Source: Pezizomycotina sp. ARF18 (taxonomy: Eukaryota; Ascomycota). From it: a stretch of DNA of 42,664 nucleotides. Positions 1 to 11,631 of the stretch are shown here, piece after piece. Where the stretch lies: contig AZLU01000300.1 in assembly GCA_002224055.1 (NCBI GenBank), positions 1-42,664 of the forward strand, read 5' to 3'. Positions within the stretch are counted from its first letter, which is position 1. Each line of letters starts with the position of its first letter. Both the position numbers and the translations under genes were made by a program. The notes below the pieces were generated by a model. The model was not told the DNA's origin. It made no database searches and worked only from the letters and a program-made list of their open reading frames with translations.

Positions 1-115
1 ACTTGAAGGACGTTTACACTGACGCTATTCAAAATTCTCCTCTTCCTCTTCATCCATTAGTCCCGATGTAGGTTCTGCGGTTACTCAATGCCGCATCCGT
101 GCCGAGCCCCTATGA
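1..115 (+). CDS. 3' end of an unidentified gene cut by the window edge
   Basis: The first 115 bases read as protein on the plus strand, starting LKDVYTDAIQN. One apparent lost base near 64 moves the frame to a segment containing VGSAVTQCRIR and ending in TGA at 113-115. A GTACGT donor-like site follows at 138, so the gene could instead be spliced into the sequence after 295. I do not recognise the protein. The piece is short and the assignment rests only on its protein-like composition. Confidence 0.3.
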
Positions 116-281
116 ACATACGGAAACAGAACCTACGGTACGTTTGTTTCCGGATCCCGCCTGTACAGCTAGAACTCTGCTCTCACAACGGGATTCAAAT
201 GCTGGTTTTCAAGAACGCTTTAAAACTTTTTTTTTTTCTCATCTTCGCTTATTTACCCTTATCTCTCTTCTGACTTACGAA

Positions 282-635
282 TTATTCGGACGCAGGTAAA
301 ATAACGGCCAAGGATGCGCTAATCAAGGCTTCGACGATCTCATCGATCTCTGCGATGTGTGCAGGAAAAGTTTGAGGAAGCGAAAACGGAATGGAACGGG
401 CCCCATCCTCAACAGAGTTAAACGAGAGATCAGGCAAAACTTCAATTTTGTAAACGTCCAGCTCAATAAAAGCGACTCGTCGGTTCTCGATCTCCCGTGC
501 AAGAGTGCCCAATTCCGCGAAGCGCCTAGCAGAATCAAACGCAGTTGACCAAGTCTTTATTGGACTGGACGCTAATCCAGGAAGAAGCGATAGCAAGGAG
601 AAGCAACATATACTTCGTAGACGAGGGATAAACAA
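282..635 (-). CDS. unidentified open frame, possibly the last exon of a small gene
   Basis: The minus strand is open for 117 codons. The downstream part, after a plausible acceptor (TTCTGCTAG near 532), looks like a charged helical protein containing ARRFAELGTLAREIENRR and ending in LAVILPASE. No signal peptide, membrane segment or known motif was seen, and I cannot name the family. The plus strand of the same bases also contains protein-like pieces (for example QVFIGLDANPGRSD near 548-630), so the coding strand is not settled. Treat it as a candidate only. Confidence 0.25.
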   Translation of the reverse strand: MFIPRLRSICCFSLLSLLPGLASSPIKTWSTAFDSARRFAELGTLAREIENRRVAFIELDVYKIEVLPDLSFNSVEDGARSIPFSLPQTFPAHIAEIDEIVEALISASLAVILPASE

Positions 636-764
636 TACTATAAAATAGAAGACGCTGTGTACATTTGTATAACTGTATAATAGACAATTAATTTAAGGAG
701 AGTATCTCTCATTTTTTTTTTTTTTTTTTTTTTTTTTTGGCACCAAGGTATACGAGATCTAATC

Positions 765-893
765 ATGCTCTCAGAGAGTGATGCTGAAAATAACCTCTCG
801 CTCTCAGCGTTCTTTGGTGCCCCGGCGCCGTGCAAACGGATTCGAGGCTTTGTCCAGCAGGATAGCAGTTGTGATGCTACATTCTTCGTCATT
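765..893 (+). CDS. short open frame of unknown status
   Basis: This is a 43-codon frame on the plus strand, starting MLSESDAENN and containing AFFGAPAPCKRIRGF, ended by TAA. It sits directly after a branch-point-like CTAATC and the acceptor-like CTCTCAG, so it may be a terminal exon. The minus strand here also has an open frame (from 892). No family was recognised. It lies next to the 3' end of the complex I gene and may simply be untranslated sequence. Confidence 0.18.
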
Positions 894-904
894 TAATTTC
901 GGCC

Positions 905-1574
905 CTATTCAATCAATTGTTTCTCATACTCAGCCCTATGTTTATATATAGTTTGAGTAAACTGACAGAATCTTAAGGGAACGCACCTCTAAGAAACCTG
1001 TCATGAATGATTCGGTATATGAGCCTTGGATCCTCGTTATCGCGGAAGTATTTCAGAACTGCGGGATCTGTTTCCAAGTATTCATGGTTTTCCTAAAAGT
1101 GATTCAAAAAGGAGGGATTAATAACGAACAACGGTAAAGCAAAAAATAGTAGGTTGAAGATGGAGATATCGCCTTTCATCCTTTCTTCCCTCAAGTACTG
1201 GCATTCTTTATTACCTGATACTCCATGTCCGCCTTCGTGAGCAGCACGTCCACCGTGCCGAGGTCCTTGACGTGCCGATGCCTCTCAAACTCCTGCCTTG
1301 ACGACGGTACACCGATGTCGAGAAGTACAACGAAACAAATCTGGAGCCTAAAATTTTTTCGATTATTTTCCCTTCCGGAAATACCGAAAGCGAACACGGG
1401 GAACGTGATTAGATACAGGAATAAAAACACCTTAAATTTGAATCTCGGCGGTGAAAGAAGCGGCAAGGTGGCGCAGGACGAGTAAAAAAGGAGATTCGAT
1501 GGTGTGATCTAACCGCTCTTTGCCAGTCTCGATACGACTCTATGACCCTTCTTCTGGCGTCTGCCCAATCTTAG
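905..1574 (-). CDS. NADH dehydrogenase (complex I) LYR-family subunit, NDUFA6/B14-like
   Basis: This is an accessory subunit of mitochondrial complex I that belongs to the LYR family and binds mitochondrial acyl carrier protein (family knowledge). Four exons can be read. Exon 1514-1574 holds ARRRVIESYRDWQRA, where SYR corresponds to the LYR motif. Exon 1215-1347 holds RQEFERHRHVKDLGTVDVLL, typical of fungal NDUFA6. Exon 987-1092 holds TMNTWKQIPQ and then KYFRDNEDP after a lost base. Exon 905-935 ends AEYEKQLIE with a stop at 905-907. The introns have GT-AG ends and are 51-166 nt. The true start codon was not found; a further 5' exon probably lies above 1574. The gene shares an upstream region with the divergent Imo32 gene. 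The family call is firm, the exact ends are not. Confidence 0.8.
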
Positions 1575-2094
1575 CTGGTAAAAATGTCGAAGGGAGAAGC
1601 GTTAGTTTTGTTATTTTTCCTTGACCAATTCGCGACAACGGAATTCGAAAATAGCAATTAAAAGGAGAGAGATAGGAGCCTACATGATCTAGTTTTTTTC
1701 GCCAGCTGGGTGGGCCTGAATTACCCTGAGAATTCCTGTCGACGCATGTCTAGCGTTATAGGGAGTTTGTTTCTGGTCCTTCGAGGTTTTTGTGGTTTGA
1801 AGAAAATGGTTGACAGATAATTGTGGGGAGCGAGTTTATTGAAACGCCTCTGCTTTCGATTTTTCGATCTTTTTTTCGGGAGTCTTTCATCGCGGTGACA
1901 AGGAACCTCCGTTCCACATTTTGATCTCTGGAAAGCATCGGAAATGACGCACAGATCTAAGATCTTCTCAGTAGATATAAAGTAGAGTTTTCTTATCTTT
2001 CTTTAACTTTTCCTTTATCTTTAGTCTGAAAAAAAAAAAAAAAATCACTATATAGTCTGCACCTCAAGTACAGTGTACTTAACAACTAGCCATC
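1575..2094. promoter_or_regulatory. divergent intergenic region of the complex I gene and Imo32
   Basis: About 520 bases separate the two oppositely oriented genes. The region probably holds the missing first exon of the complex I subunit and both promoters. A 14-16 base A run lies near 2028-2044, just upstream of the Imo32 start. No specific factor site is clear. Confidence 0.4.
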
Positions 2095-3609
2095 ATGCCG
2101 CTTAGGCTATCATATCCGATAGGCTTCGAAACCAGTAAGGGTTCTCCAATTGTCCAACCGCGTCGTTGTAATCGTCAATGGAGGGCCATGAGCAGCGGCG
2201 CCGCTTCCCAACCACTCAAACTAGCGTACGAGCTCCATGACAATGGCAGCGCCCTCCCGGTACGCCGGTGCTGGTGATGCACGGTCGTTCGGCTCCAAAC
2301 GGAATAACCGAAGTATTAGTAAGTAAGAACAGAAAATCGACTTACGCGCATCTCGTGTGCTTTCGCTTAAGAAGAAAGAGCGAAAATTAAAGATAGACCG
2401 TTGAACAATATATATGACACGCGCTAGGATGTTCGCAAAGGAACTGAAGAGGCCGATTTACGCATTGGTAAGCCGAACGACTTTGAGCGCATACGTTACA
2501 ATTATTTTGGTAGTTAATACTAAAATTTCTTCCGGACAGGACTGAGAAACCATGGCGATAGCCCTCACTCGCCCGGGCACACATACGAAGCTATGGCGAT
2601 AGACGTAGAAAACTTCCTCCGGGAACATAAGCTCGAAGACTCGACGCTGCTAGGTCACTCTATGTGCATTCCACACCAACTCGTTCTGGTTTTCTTCCTC
2701 CCCAAAGTGCTATTTGGCGTTACAATATTTAAGACAAGAGGTTTAGCTTGTCTAATTAAGGTCTACGCAAGTGTAGGGGCGCGAAGGTCGCAATGACGCT
2801 GAGCATCCAGCGCCCGGAATTGTGCAGGATATCATCGTGGTAGACAACGCACCTGTGAACGCGCAGCTCGGCGCCCAGTTTGCGCGCTACGTGCAAGCCA
2901 TGAGAAAGATCGAAAGCGCCGGTGTCAGCAAGCAAAAGGATGCGGACAAGATATTGCAGGAAGTCGAATCCGTATGACAGAGCCCTACCCTTTCCCTTTG
3001 ATCCGAAAAAACGAGAAGAAACTTTTTTTCTAACTCGCACTCCGGGGGTTGCATCGTCATAGGATATCGCAATCCGGCAATTCCTTCTTACGAACCTCGC
3101 CCGCCCCCACGGATCGAGCGAAGAACATCATCACGGCAATTTCAAGTTCCGCGTCCCCGTTAAGATCCTCGGCAATGCACTGGATCAGATGGCTAGCTTT
3201 CCCTTCCGGCCAGGAACTGGCGCCCGCTTCGAAAAAACCGGCGCTGTTTGTTCGAGGAACGAAGAGTAAATACGTAGCGGACGAAACTATTCCCTTGATT
3301 GGGGAATTTTTCCCCGCGATTTGAGCTGAAGGACGTAGAGCTGGACACTGGGGTGAGAATATTCAAGCTAACCTGGAAGAAAAGAGGAGAAGAGGAAATA
3401 AATAAAATGAAATGACCGATTGTAATCTAACGGCGATTCCGTGCGTTATTAGTGATTTCGGAAACCCGGAAGGATTTAAAAATGGTACGTTCCAATATTA
3501 AAAAGCCGAAAAAAACACACAAGGTATCGGTGCGTCGATGGCTAACACAAGTTTATTCCTTTAAATTGCAACAGTGGTTCTGGAATTCCTGAGAAGAGAG
3601 AAGGAATGA
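2095..3609 (+). CDS. IMO32: mitochondrial alpha/beta hydrolase, Imo32/ABHD11 family
   Basis: This is an alpha/beta hydrolase of the ABHD11 family, serine hydrolases of mitochondria. Seven exons join well: 2095-2318, 2428-2467, 2540-2663, 2777-2971, 3063-3352, 3453-3484 and 3575-3609. Exon 1 starts MPLRLSYPIGF, a plausible targeting peptide, then PLKLAYELHDNG and a VMHGLFGSK-type oxyanion loop (one base lost). Exon 3 has RNHGDSPHSPGHTYEAMA. The nucleophile elbow GHSMGAKVAMT spans the exon 3/4 junction in exact phase. Exon 4 has VVDNAPVNAQ and QKDADKILQEVES. Exon 5 has KYVADETIPLIGEFFP and the catalytic-His region GHW. The last exon ends VVLEFLRREKE and TGA. The start is the first ATG of the open frame. 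The yeast name is by family similarity. Confidence 0.9.
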
Positions 3610-4047
3610 TGGAGTTATAGGAATTTAAATGTCTCAAGTCTATTCTAAGGTACGGTTATCCGTCCCTTTCTACATTTAAACGTAATCAAAGTGCTTGCTT
3701 GACATGAAATACATTCGACGCAAAACAAAGAATCTAATCAAAAAAGGAAAACGCAGAAGGATACAGGTACGCCAATGCTGAAAATAGAAGGCCAAATTTC
3801 TATCCCTGTGTTACAATCTAGACACCATCTTGATACAATTCCACCGTATAATCACCTTAACCACAAAAAAAAAAAAAAAAAAGGGGGGGGGGGCAACAAG
3901 CATCCAATAATAGCAAATCCCGTAGAAAGCAAATAGAATCCGCAAAGACCACGTAGACAAAGTGTATAATTTGAATAGGATTTCAATCAAGAAATGCGCT
4001 GATCCAAATTTGGAGCGGTTTGTTCGATACATTCCAAGCATTGTTGC
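3610..4047. other. convergent intergenic region
   Basis: These 440 bases lie between the 3' ends of Imo32 and Rab18. They are AT-rich and hold a run of 18 A followed by 10 G near 3865-3893, an odd junction of two homopolymers. No gene was seen. Both 3' untranslated regions and terminators should lie here. Confidence 0.5.
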
Positions 4048-5169
4048 TCAGCACGAACAGTAGCTGCCGTTACTTGAGATGACCCTCTGCCGACGTTCAA
4101 CAGTCCGCCCTGGCGTCATGTGGTCCTGCTCTAACAGTCCAGTGTTGTACTATCGTTTCTACGAGCGTCAGGAACGGCTGCCGGACATCTCCTTTGTCTT
4201 CGCGCTGACTTCCATAAATAATGCATCGTGCTCGTTCGCAGCGCCTCGCCTTCTTCCGTAGTCGACGGCTCGTGAGGATACGCGGTCAAGCTGTTTCCGA
4301 CCTATCACGAAGCAACGGTAGTCTAAACTTTTTTCTTTCTTTTCTTTTTTTTTTTGAAAAAAAAGGAAGAAACACATGCGCAAAAGTGCACGTAACGTAC
4401 GAGAATCTTTTATCGCGGCGGGCGTGCGTAATTCGCAGCTTCCTCGAACCATCGCGGTATGCTCAAGAAGCTCTCCCGTTTGATATGTCATATACCAACA
4501 GAACACCGTGTGCGCCTCGATAGTATGAACTCGTCAGTGTCCGGAAGCCCTAATTTTTCCGTAAATTAGCTTTAGTTTGACCATAGTGATGTATCGCGTC
4601 CAGAGAATAAGTTGTGCGACAAAAATGATCTTCTTGACAAAAACTTTTGGAAGGAAAAAAAGAAAACGGTAGCAAATGGCGATGCAGTAGAAAAAATTCT
4701 GCAAAAAAACGTCTCTTGGCCCGCGGTATCATGAAGTAATAGGCGGTGTGGTTTCCCAGCTATGAAACTTTTTTCTCCCGGAAGTCAACACCGGATGGTT
4801 GTGCTTGTGTCGAGGTCGAATACGTCATCTACGTAGCGAAGTAGTACTACAAAAAAGTTTTCGTTAACGGACTGGACTTTTGTTGCAGATATTAGGGAGA
4901 GATGAAAAGAAATTTATCGTAGAATATATCTCGTCTCAAGCTTAGTTTCTTCTCCCTCTTGTACGGAGCGTTATTTGTTCTAGTAGCCGACTCTTTCCTT
5001 TACTCTAGGTGAAAAAGAAAGCTTTGAGCTGCCCAAGACAAAAAAAATTCCGAGAGGTCTAATTTCTAGGGCGTGAGACGAAATATATCTAGAAGTATAC
5101 ACGTACGAGAGGTTTGCCAGAGCTCGAAGGTCCTATCAATAGGATTATTACCGGTGCGCGTTCGGCCAT
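4048..5169 (-). CDS. Rab18-type small GTPase
   Basis: This is a Rab GTPase closest to Rab18, a family tied to lipid droplets and the endoplasmic reticulum. Exon 5107-5169 starts MAERAPVIILLIGPSSSGK, with the G1 loop; one lost base precedes the TS that completes it. Exon 4711-4846 has RYVDDVFDLDTSTTIGVDF (switch I) and HDTAGQE (G3). Exon 3, from 4549 down, has FRTLTSSYYRGAHGVLLVYD. A further exon has VGN, then KLD after a lost base (G4), and NEHDALFMEVSAKTKE (G5, SAK). The C-terminus SNGSYCSC ends in CxC for double geranylgeranylation, with TGA at 4048-4050. FRTLTSSYYRGA and the EEG-(x)-LFMEVSAK spacing favour Rab18 over Rab2/4/14. The gene is divergent to Pet100. The downstream exon limits between 4048 and 4380 are approximate. 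Confidence 0.88.
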
Positions 5170-5774
5170 TACCGCGAATCCTGGAGGCGCTTATTTTGTT
5201 GAGGAAGGGAAAATGAGGCCTTTAAGCGAGCAGGAATACGATTCGAAGATGTGACTTGGTACTAACTGGTAGATACGTTGATGGATTCGAAGTATTGTAG
5301 AACAGAAGTATGTGAGTATGGAGAGGTGGTAAGATTTTGGATACTGGTAGCGTTCGTTGCCTCTATATAAATACTTTAGTATGGAGGATGTATAAGCAAG
5401 CTTAAGGTGTGATGAACCGCAGTCTTTTTCGAAAGCAAGGGAAATAACGTAACTAGCCGTTGCACTTGAGTAACCTTTATTTTCTTTGCTTTTCTACAAA
5501 TCCCCCTCGCCTAATGATCCCTTCCTACAATCACGTGTGAGCTGCTTTGAAGTGCTAAAATCACACCACCACTGCCCAAACTTCCTACAAAAAGACACAC
5601 ATCGTTAGGTCTTTCGTCGTAGCATTAGTAGGTCTCTCTCCCCCAACGTGCTATTGAACCCCTTTCCATTCGAGCTACTAACATCTCTCTGTGAAAGTTT
5701 CAAGGAAACGGCAAAAGAAACGGAAAAGTTGTTGAATTGAATGAGCGGCCGCGTTAAAAGCTGCAACTAAGAAA
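5170..5774. promoter_or_regulatory. divergent promoter region of Rab18 and Pet100
   Basis: About 600 bases separate the two start codons. A CACGTG E-box lies at about 5533-5538, a site type bound by bHLH factors such as Cbf1 in fungi (general knowledge; no binding shown). Pyrimidine tracts and a GCGGCCGC palindrome near 5745 precede Pet100. No coding sequence was seen. Confidence 0.4.
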
Positions 5775-6094
5775 ATGGCGGCACAAAATCTCGAAGTTCT
5801 CAAGGTACGTCTTCAATCATTCCTTCTCCCTAAGAATTTCCCTTCGATGGAAAGAAAAAAAAAAAAACGGCAGAGAGGTCGAGGCCTTCATTGACAAGCG
5901 CACAATTTTGGTATTGAACGCAGTTCGGCATGTACATCATGTTCCCCATCATGTCCATGTACTACTTCGGCACGAACCTGGACAACCGCTTCAGCGTACC
6001 GGAATTTTGGCCGTCGCGTGAATCGACGCACAAGAATACCTTCGAGAAAGAGGAGATCCGCGCGGAGCTAGAGCGCCTGAGAAACAAACGCTAG
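5775..6094 (+). CDS. PET100: Pet100-like cytochrome c oxidase assembly factor
   Basis: Pet100 is a small inner-membrane chaperone needed to assemble cytochrome c oxidase. The gene is intact, with no frame breaks. Exon 5775-5804 encodes MAAQNLEVLK. An intron of about 119 nt (GTACGT...GCAG) follows, then exon 5924-6094, ending in TAG. The 66-residue product has the family layout: NLEVLKFGMYIMFPIM, a membrane segment, then YYFGTNLDNRFSVPEFWP and a charged tail, EKEEIRAELERLRNKR. The length matches fungal and animal Pet100 proteins. It is one of the few genes here that reads cleanly. Confidence 0.93.
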
Positions 6095-7075
6095 AAGATC
6101 GGAAAGCGAGGATGGCAAGTGACGCAGGCAAGCGGCGACACATAAAAGGATGGGGAAAAAGCATGCACGAGAAAGGAACGAGATTGGATGAATCATGGGC
6201 GACCCCGATTAGGCATGAGCGGGGCTTGCAAATATCATGCTGCTCACACTTCACACGAAGGTACAGGAAACCATCTCAGCATTGCCCTAAGACTTTACGT
6301 CAACTCTCGCGGATTATATATGCAATATCAACAACATCAACTATCATTCAGTAAAGGAAAAAAAGAGGAAGAAAAGGAAGAAAGAAAGAAAAAAGAAGAA
6401 AAGGACGGCATGGAATAACGATAGAAATGTTCTGTTGCAAGATGGCTAGTATACAAGGAATATCGTATATAAAAAAGATCTCAGGTCAAGACGGGAATAG
6501 GGCCTGCCTGCTAGGCTAATATCAATTTAACATTTAATCTCTTGATAAAATGGAATCCCAATGCTAACCAGCACGACAACCTGCTAGTCAAGAGCATGAC
6601 CGATTATCCTTCACAGGTACATAACTGATATCAGAATTGAAAATGATATATCTAGATAGGCCTTGGAATGAAAGGGAAAGGGTTAAGCACAATCCAACTT
6701 CGTGATAACTCTATGAATTTGGTTAAATGTAATAAGAGTTTAAATTTAGAAACGACTGGAACCAAAATAACCAAAGAACTATTAGAAAAGAGAAGAAGAA
6801 AAAATTACCCAGGACGTGACTAACCGACACAGAACAGTACAAAATAGAGACCTTGGTAATAAACCTGCTTTTCTTTGGTCATAGAGATAAAAGAAAGGTA
6901 AAAATAAAGCAAATGAACAAATAACGAATATATCCAATCTTGTAAGAATAGTTTTAATTGTCCGCAGGATACTTGTTCCCGGTTGTCTAGTTCGTGTTCC
7001 GAGTTCCACGTGCGCTATAAAGTTGCGGCGACAGATTCAATACACTACTCCAAATAATAATACTACGTGGCCAGA
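6095..7075. other. intergenic, no clear gene
   Basis: These bases hold the Pet100 3' region and about 0.8 kb of AT-rich sequence. A purine-rich GAAAAGGAAG tract lies at 6354-6410. A CACGTG followed by TATAAAG occurs at about 7008-7021, some 55 bases upstream of the small candidate gene at 7076 and possibly its promoter. Open frames in this stretch have no protein-like features. Confidence 0.4.
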
Positions 7076-7293
7076 ATGGAAAGCCCCCAAGTTAGCGTCA
7101 ACTCCGCACGTCTAAGCTTTAGGACGCGGTTAACATAGTCAAAATGATGAGTACAGGAAATGTGTATTACTTACATTTAATTAATGATTGATGGCATCTC
7201 GCTTGTTTGGGCTTTCTTGAAACGACAGGTGCTGACAACACCATTGTCGGGATTAGGAGACCGTCCGGGCTCCGATTTGAATTTCCAGGATAG
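7076..7293 (+). CDS. possible small spliced gene of unknown function
   Basis: Three pieces read as protein. The first is MESPQ from the ATG at 7076. The second is DAVNIVKMMSTGN at 7123-7161, bounded by TTTAG and GTGTAT. The third is ADNTIVGIRRPSGLRFEFPG, ended by TAG at 7291-7293, after an intron of 67 nt (7162-7228, ending CGACAG). The joined product would be about 40 residues with no membrane segment. Against it: the first intron would be only about 32 nt, which is too short, and one lost base is needed at the last junction. No family was recognised. It is convergent with eRF1. Confidence 0.3.
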
Positions 7294-7508
7294 GTTTGCC
7301 ACGGCTGGTTTTCAACGTAATCGGCGAGTGAAGTTTTTGCAAATTATCCTTGCCGTCGCAAATCGAATTATTTTCTTATCTTGTTCGTAGTAATCGTAGT
7401 TTTTGAATAAATCACACCATGCTAGAATCTTTGTTGCGCTTTCATCGCACGAAGCCCTCAGGTTCAACCTGGACACTTCCTCGCGGGCAGTTGCGAGGGA
7501 GCCACACG

Positions 7509-9063
<1,555 letters not shown>

Positions 9064-10025
9064 TATGGGCAGACCTTTAAACGAAAAGTAAAGTGTCTAT
9101 AGGGAGGAGAGTTTAGGAGAGGGGGAATGATAGATATCTAGATGAATAGAAAAGGGAAAAAGCGGAAAAGGTGAGAGGGAGAGAAAGTTGGGAAGTGTGT
9201 GTAATTTAAGTCTGCAGGAAAATAAGAAAAAAAAAAATTTTTTTTTTAAGCCTGTTTTACTTGAACCGAGATCTTGAACCCACAGAAAAGAAGGAACAAC
9301 AAAAAAAAAAAAAAAAAAAAAAGATTTATAACAAAGAAAAAATCTTCCCTGGAATGAGTTGCTTATCCTGTACAACAAAGTAACAAAGGGAAGAATTGGA
9401 GATATAACTGATTTCTGCTTAATAGCGGTATATAGATGAATGATGAGAATAATATTTTTGTAAGGACAAAGCTGTAAGAGTGTCTGTGTTTTTTTATTTT
9501 TTTATTTGGTACGGGTTGGGAAAAAGCAATATAATTTGAGGTTACGAGAAAATTCTAAGTTCGTACAATAGAGGCGAGTTCTAGAAGCAAAGAAAGAAAG
9601 AAAGGAGACAGGAATAGCTAATTAATCAGTGTCCTCTCAATAAGAAAGGACTTGTGGTTGATTCGAGAGCTAGAGTAATTTTGGAATAAGGATTCTAGTA
9701 AGCTAAGCTTGCGGGTGATGATGCTAAGAAAAGCGACCGTTTTCTTTTTTTTTAACTTCAAGCAAGCAATATAATGGATGAATACTACTGGAAGAACAGG
9801 TGTATAGGTACTTGAAAAGAAGAAATCGAAAGAAAAATAAAAAAGGGGAAAAGAACAGTTTTTCGAATATCGGATTTATTCGAGCTCAAACCGATTGCTA
9901 TTTAAACTACCTGGAGAGGTAAAGAGCTGTACACTATTGATTTGAATCGTATAGAAAGGTCAATCATAACGCAGTCATAGCTGACTCCCCCGTATTTTAT
10001 TTTTAACTTAATAACGGCACATCAA

Positions 10026-10058
<33 letters not shown>

Positions 10059-10438
10059 TACAAAAAAAATTGAAATTAAAATACGATCCAATGGAAGATC
10101 CTCTAGCTGGAGCTTCATAGCATCAAGGTAGTTTCATTTATTCTCGATTCAATACTACTACTATAGCAATCGCTTTTTACCCACTGCTATTGTTATTTAT
10201 TGTATAACGGGAGGGATTAATCGAGACTAAAAATTAAGAAGTATTTTTTATCTTATTTTATTTTATTTATTTATTTTATTTTTTTTTATTTCAAGTTCGG
10301 GTCGGCTAAAAATATTTTTAGCTTTCTTTTTTAACCCCAGACACCGAGCTTAGAGCGAAAGCTGTTTTTTTTTTTATATTTTAAAAAAAAAGAAAAAAAG
10401 CTCCAAGCTTCAAAAATTGTATCGATAACAACGCCACA
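9064..10438. promoter_or_regulatory. divergent intergenic region of eRF1 and Pha2
   Basis: These 1.37 kb carry the two promoters. They are AT-rich, with homopolymers at 9229-9248 and 9300-9321 and a (TAA)9 microsatellite at 10028-10054. The open frames here are low-complexity (runs of F and K) and not credible genes. Confidence 0.5.
10028..10054. repeat. (TAA)9 microsatellite
   Basis: Nine perfect TAA units lie upstream of Pha2. A second TAA run occurs at about 10675-10693, inside the first Pha2 intron, just before its acceptor. Confidence 0.95.
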
Positions 10439-11502
10439 ATGCCGTCAGTCGGTTATCTTGCCCACCGGCCTCCTTCTCGCACCAGGTAAGTAAAGTTACT
10501 ACGTACGGACTGGTCATTCCTGACTACGTATTTAGTCCTAATTCATTTATATTATTTTCCAATTTGGTCATTTCTGACAGCTTCCAAACATACAAAGAGC
10601 GCCAGCTTTCCCCTTCTTGTTCAAGGTTCTGATCGGTTAACGGCTAGGATTTGCACTATGGTTCCCCGGAATTAAATAATAATAATAATAATAAACTATA
10701 GGCACGCTACAGCGCTTCTCCCCCGAGGAAGCACGATATTATCCCTTATATTACGATCACCGATGTCTTCCACTCGGTGCAATCAGGAAATACCGACTTC
10801 GGGGTGGTACCGTCGAAAATTCGACCAACGCTCCGTCGTATACACCCTCGACCTGCTTTGCGATCGCGAGCGGCAATTTCCTTCCATAAGGATACGGGCG
10901 GAAGAGTACCTGCCGGTCCACCTTTGCCTTTTAGGGCATCACCGCGAAGAGATATCGCCGGAGACGGTGGCCAAGGTCTACTCGCATCCGCAAGCATTTG
11001 GCAATGCGATGGGTTCCTATCCAAGTACTTAAAAGGGGTTGAGCATGTGGAGGTATCCTCGACGTCGAAGGCGGCCGAGCTGGCGGCATCGACTCCACCA
11101 GCGTCCTATATCGAGCAAGATAGCTGCGAATGTCTACGAAGGATCGGTGTTTTACGGGAGAATATCGAAGACAAGCAGGACAACACCACAAGGTTTCTGG
11201 TGCTCATGAGAGAGGGAACGCCTGGCTCGGACGGTGGCCGGTGACAACGTGAATAGGTTCAAGACATTTCTCTGCTTCACCATCATGCACAAGAAGCCTG
11301 GAGCTCTCTGCGACGCATTGAAGGTCTTCAAGATTTCAATATGGACCTGACGAGCATCTCGAGTAGACCGTCAAAGGTCATACCGTGGAATTACATATTC
11401 CTTGTGAATTTGAGGGTCACGAGGCTTCTGAGAACGTACGCAATGCTTTGGACGAGATGAAAAAATTTTGCCTGGATCTTCGCGTTCTTGGCAGTACATG
11501 AA
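10439..11502 (+). CDS. PHA2: prephenate dehydratase
   Basis: This enzyme converts prephenate to phenylpyruvate, the committed step of phenylalanine synthesis. Exon 1 (10439-10485) reads VGYLGPPASFSHQ once one G lost near 10460 is allowed for. A GTAAGT...TATAG intron follows to 10701. Exon 2 has LQRFSPEEARYYP, TDVFHSVQSGNTDFGVVP and then, after two lost bases near 10813 and 10830, the catalytic-loop FENSTNGSVVYTLDLL equivalent. EEYLPVHLCLLGH and HPQAFG complete the dehydratase lobe. The C-terminal ACT domain (FKTFLCF, KPGALCDALKVF) carries TSI-S-SRPSK, matching the ESRP phenylalanine-binding motif, so feedback inhibition is expected. TGA is at 11500-11502. The 3' end lies only about 130 bases from that of convergent Plp1. 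Confidence 0.93.
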
Positions 11503-11631
11503 CATTAGGATAGCAACAACATAACATGATACTCGTTCATGCGTGACGGAAAAAAGAGCAACTTTTTTTTTTTTTTTTTGGCCTTTCAATTCTCTCTGCA
11601 TCGGAGCTTGTATGTGCGACTAGAAAAAAAC

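Noticed and set aside
638-892. 84-codon minus-strand open frame starting MTKNVASQLL
   Set aside because: It would begin 13 bases after the stop of the complex I gene on the same strand, ends in a lysine run from a homopolymer, and matches no family.
4168-4506. 112-codon minus-strand open frame read as one protein
   Set aside because: It is the out-of-frame reading of two Rab18 exons and the intron between them; the Rab motifs lie in other frames of the same strand.
9097-9378. Open frame rich in F and K
   Set aside because: It is made by homopolymer runs in the eRF1 promoter region and has no protein-like composition.
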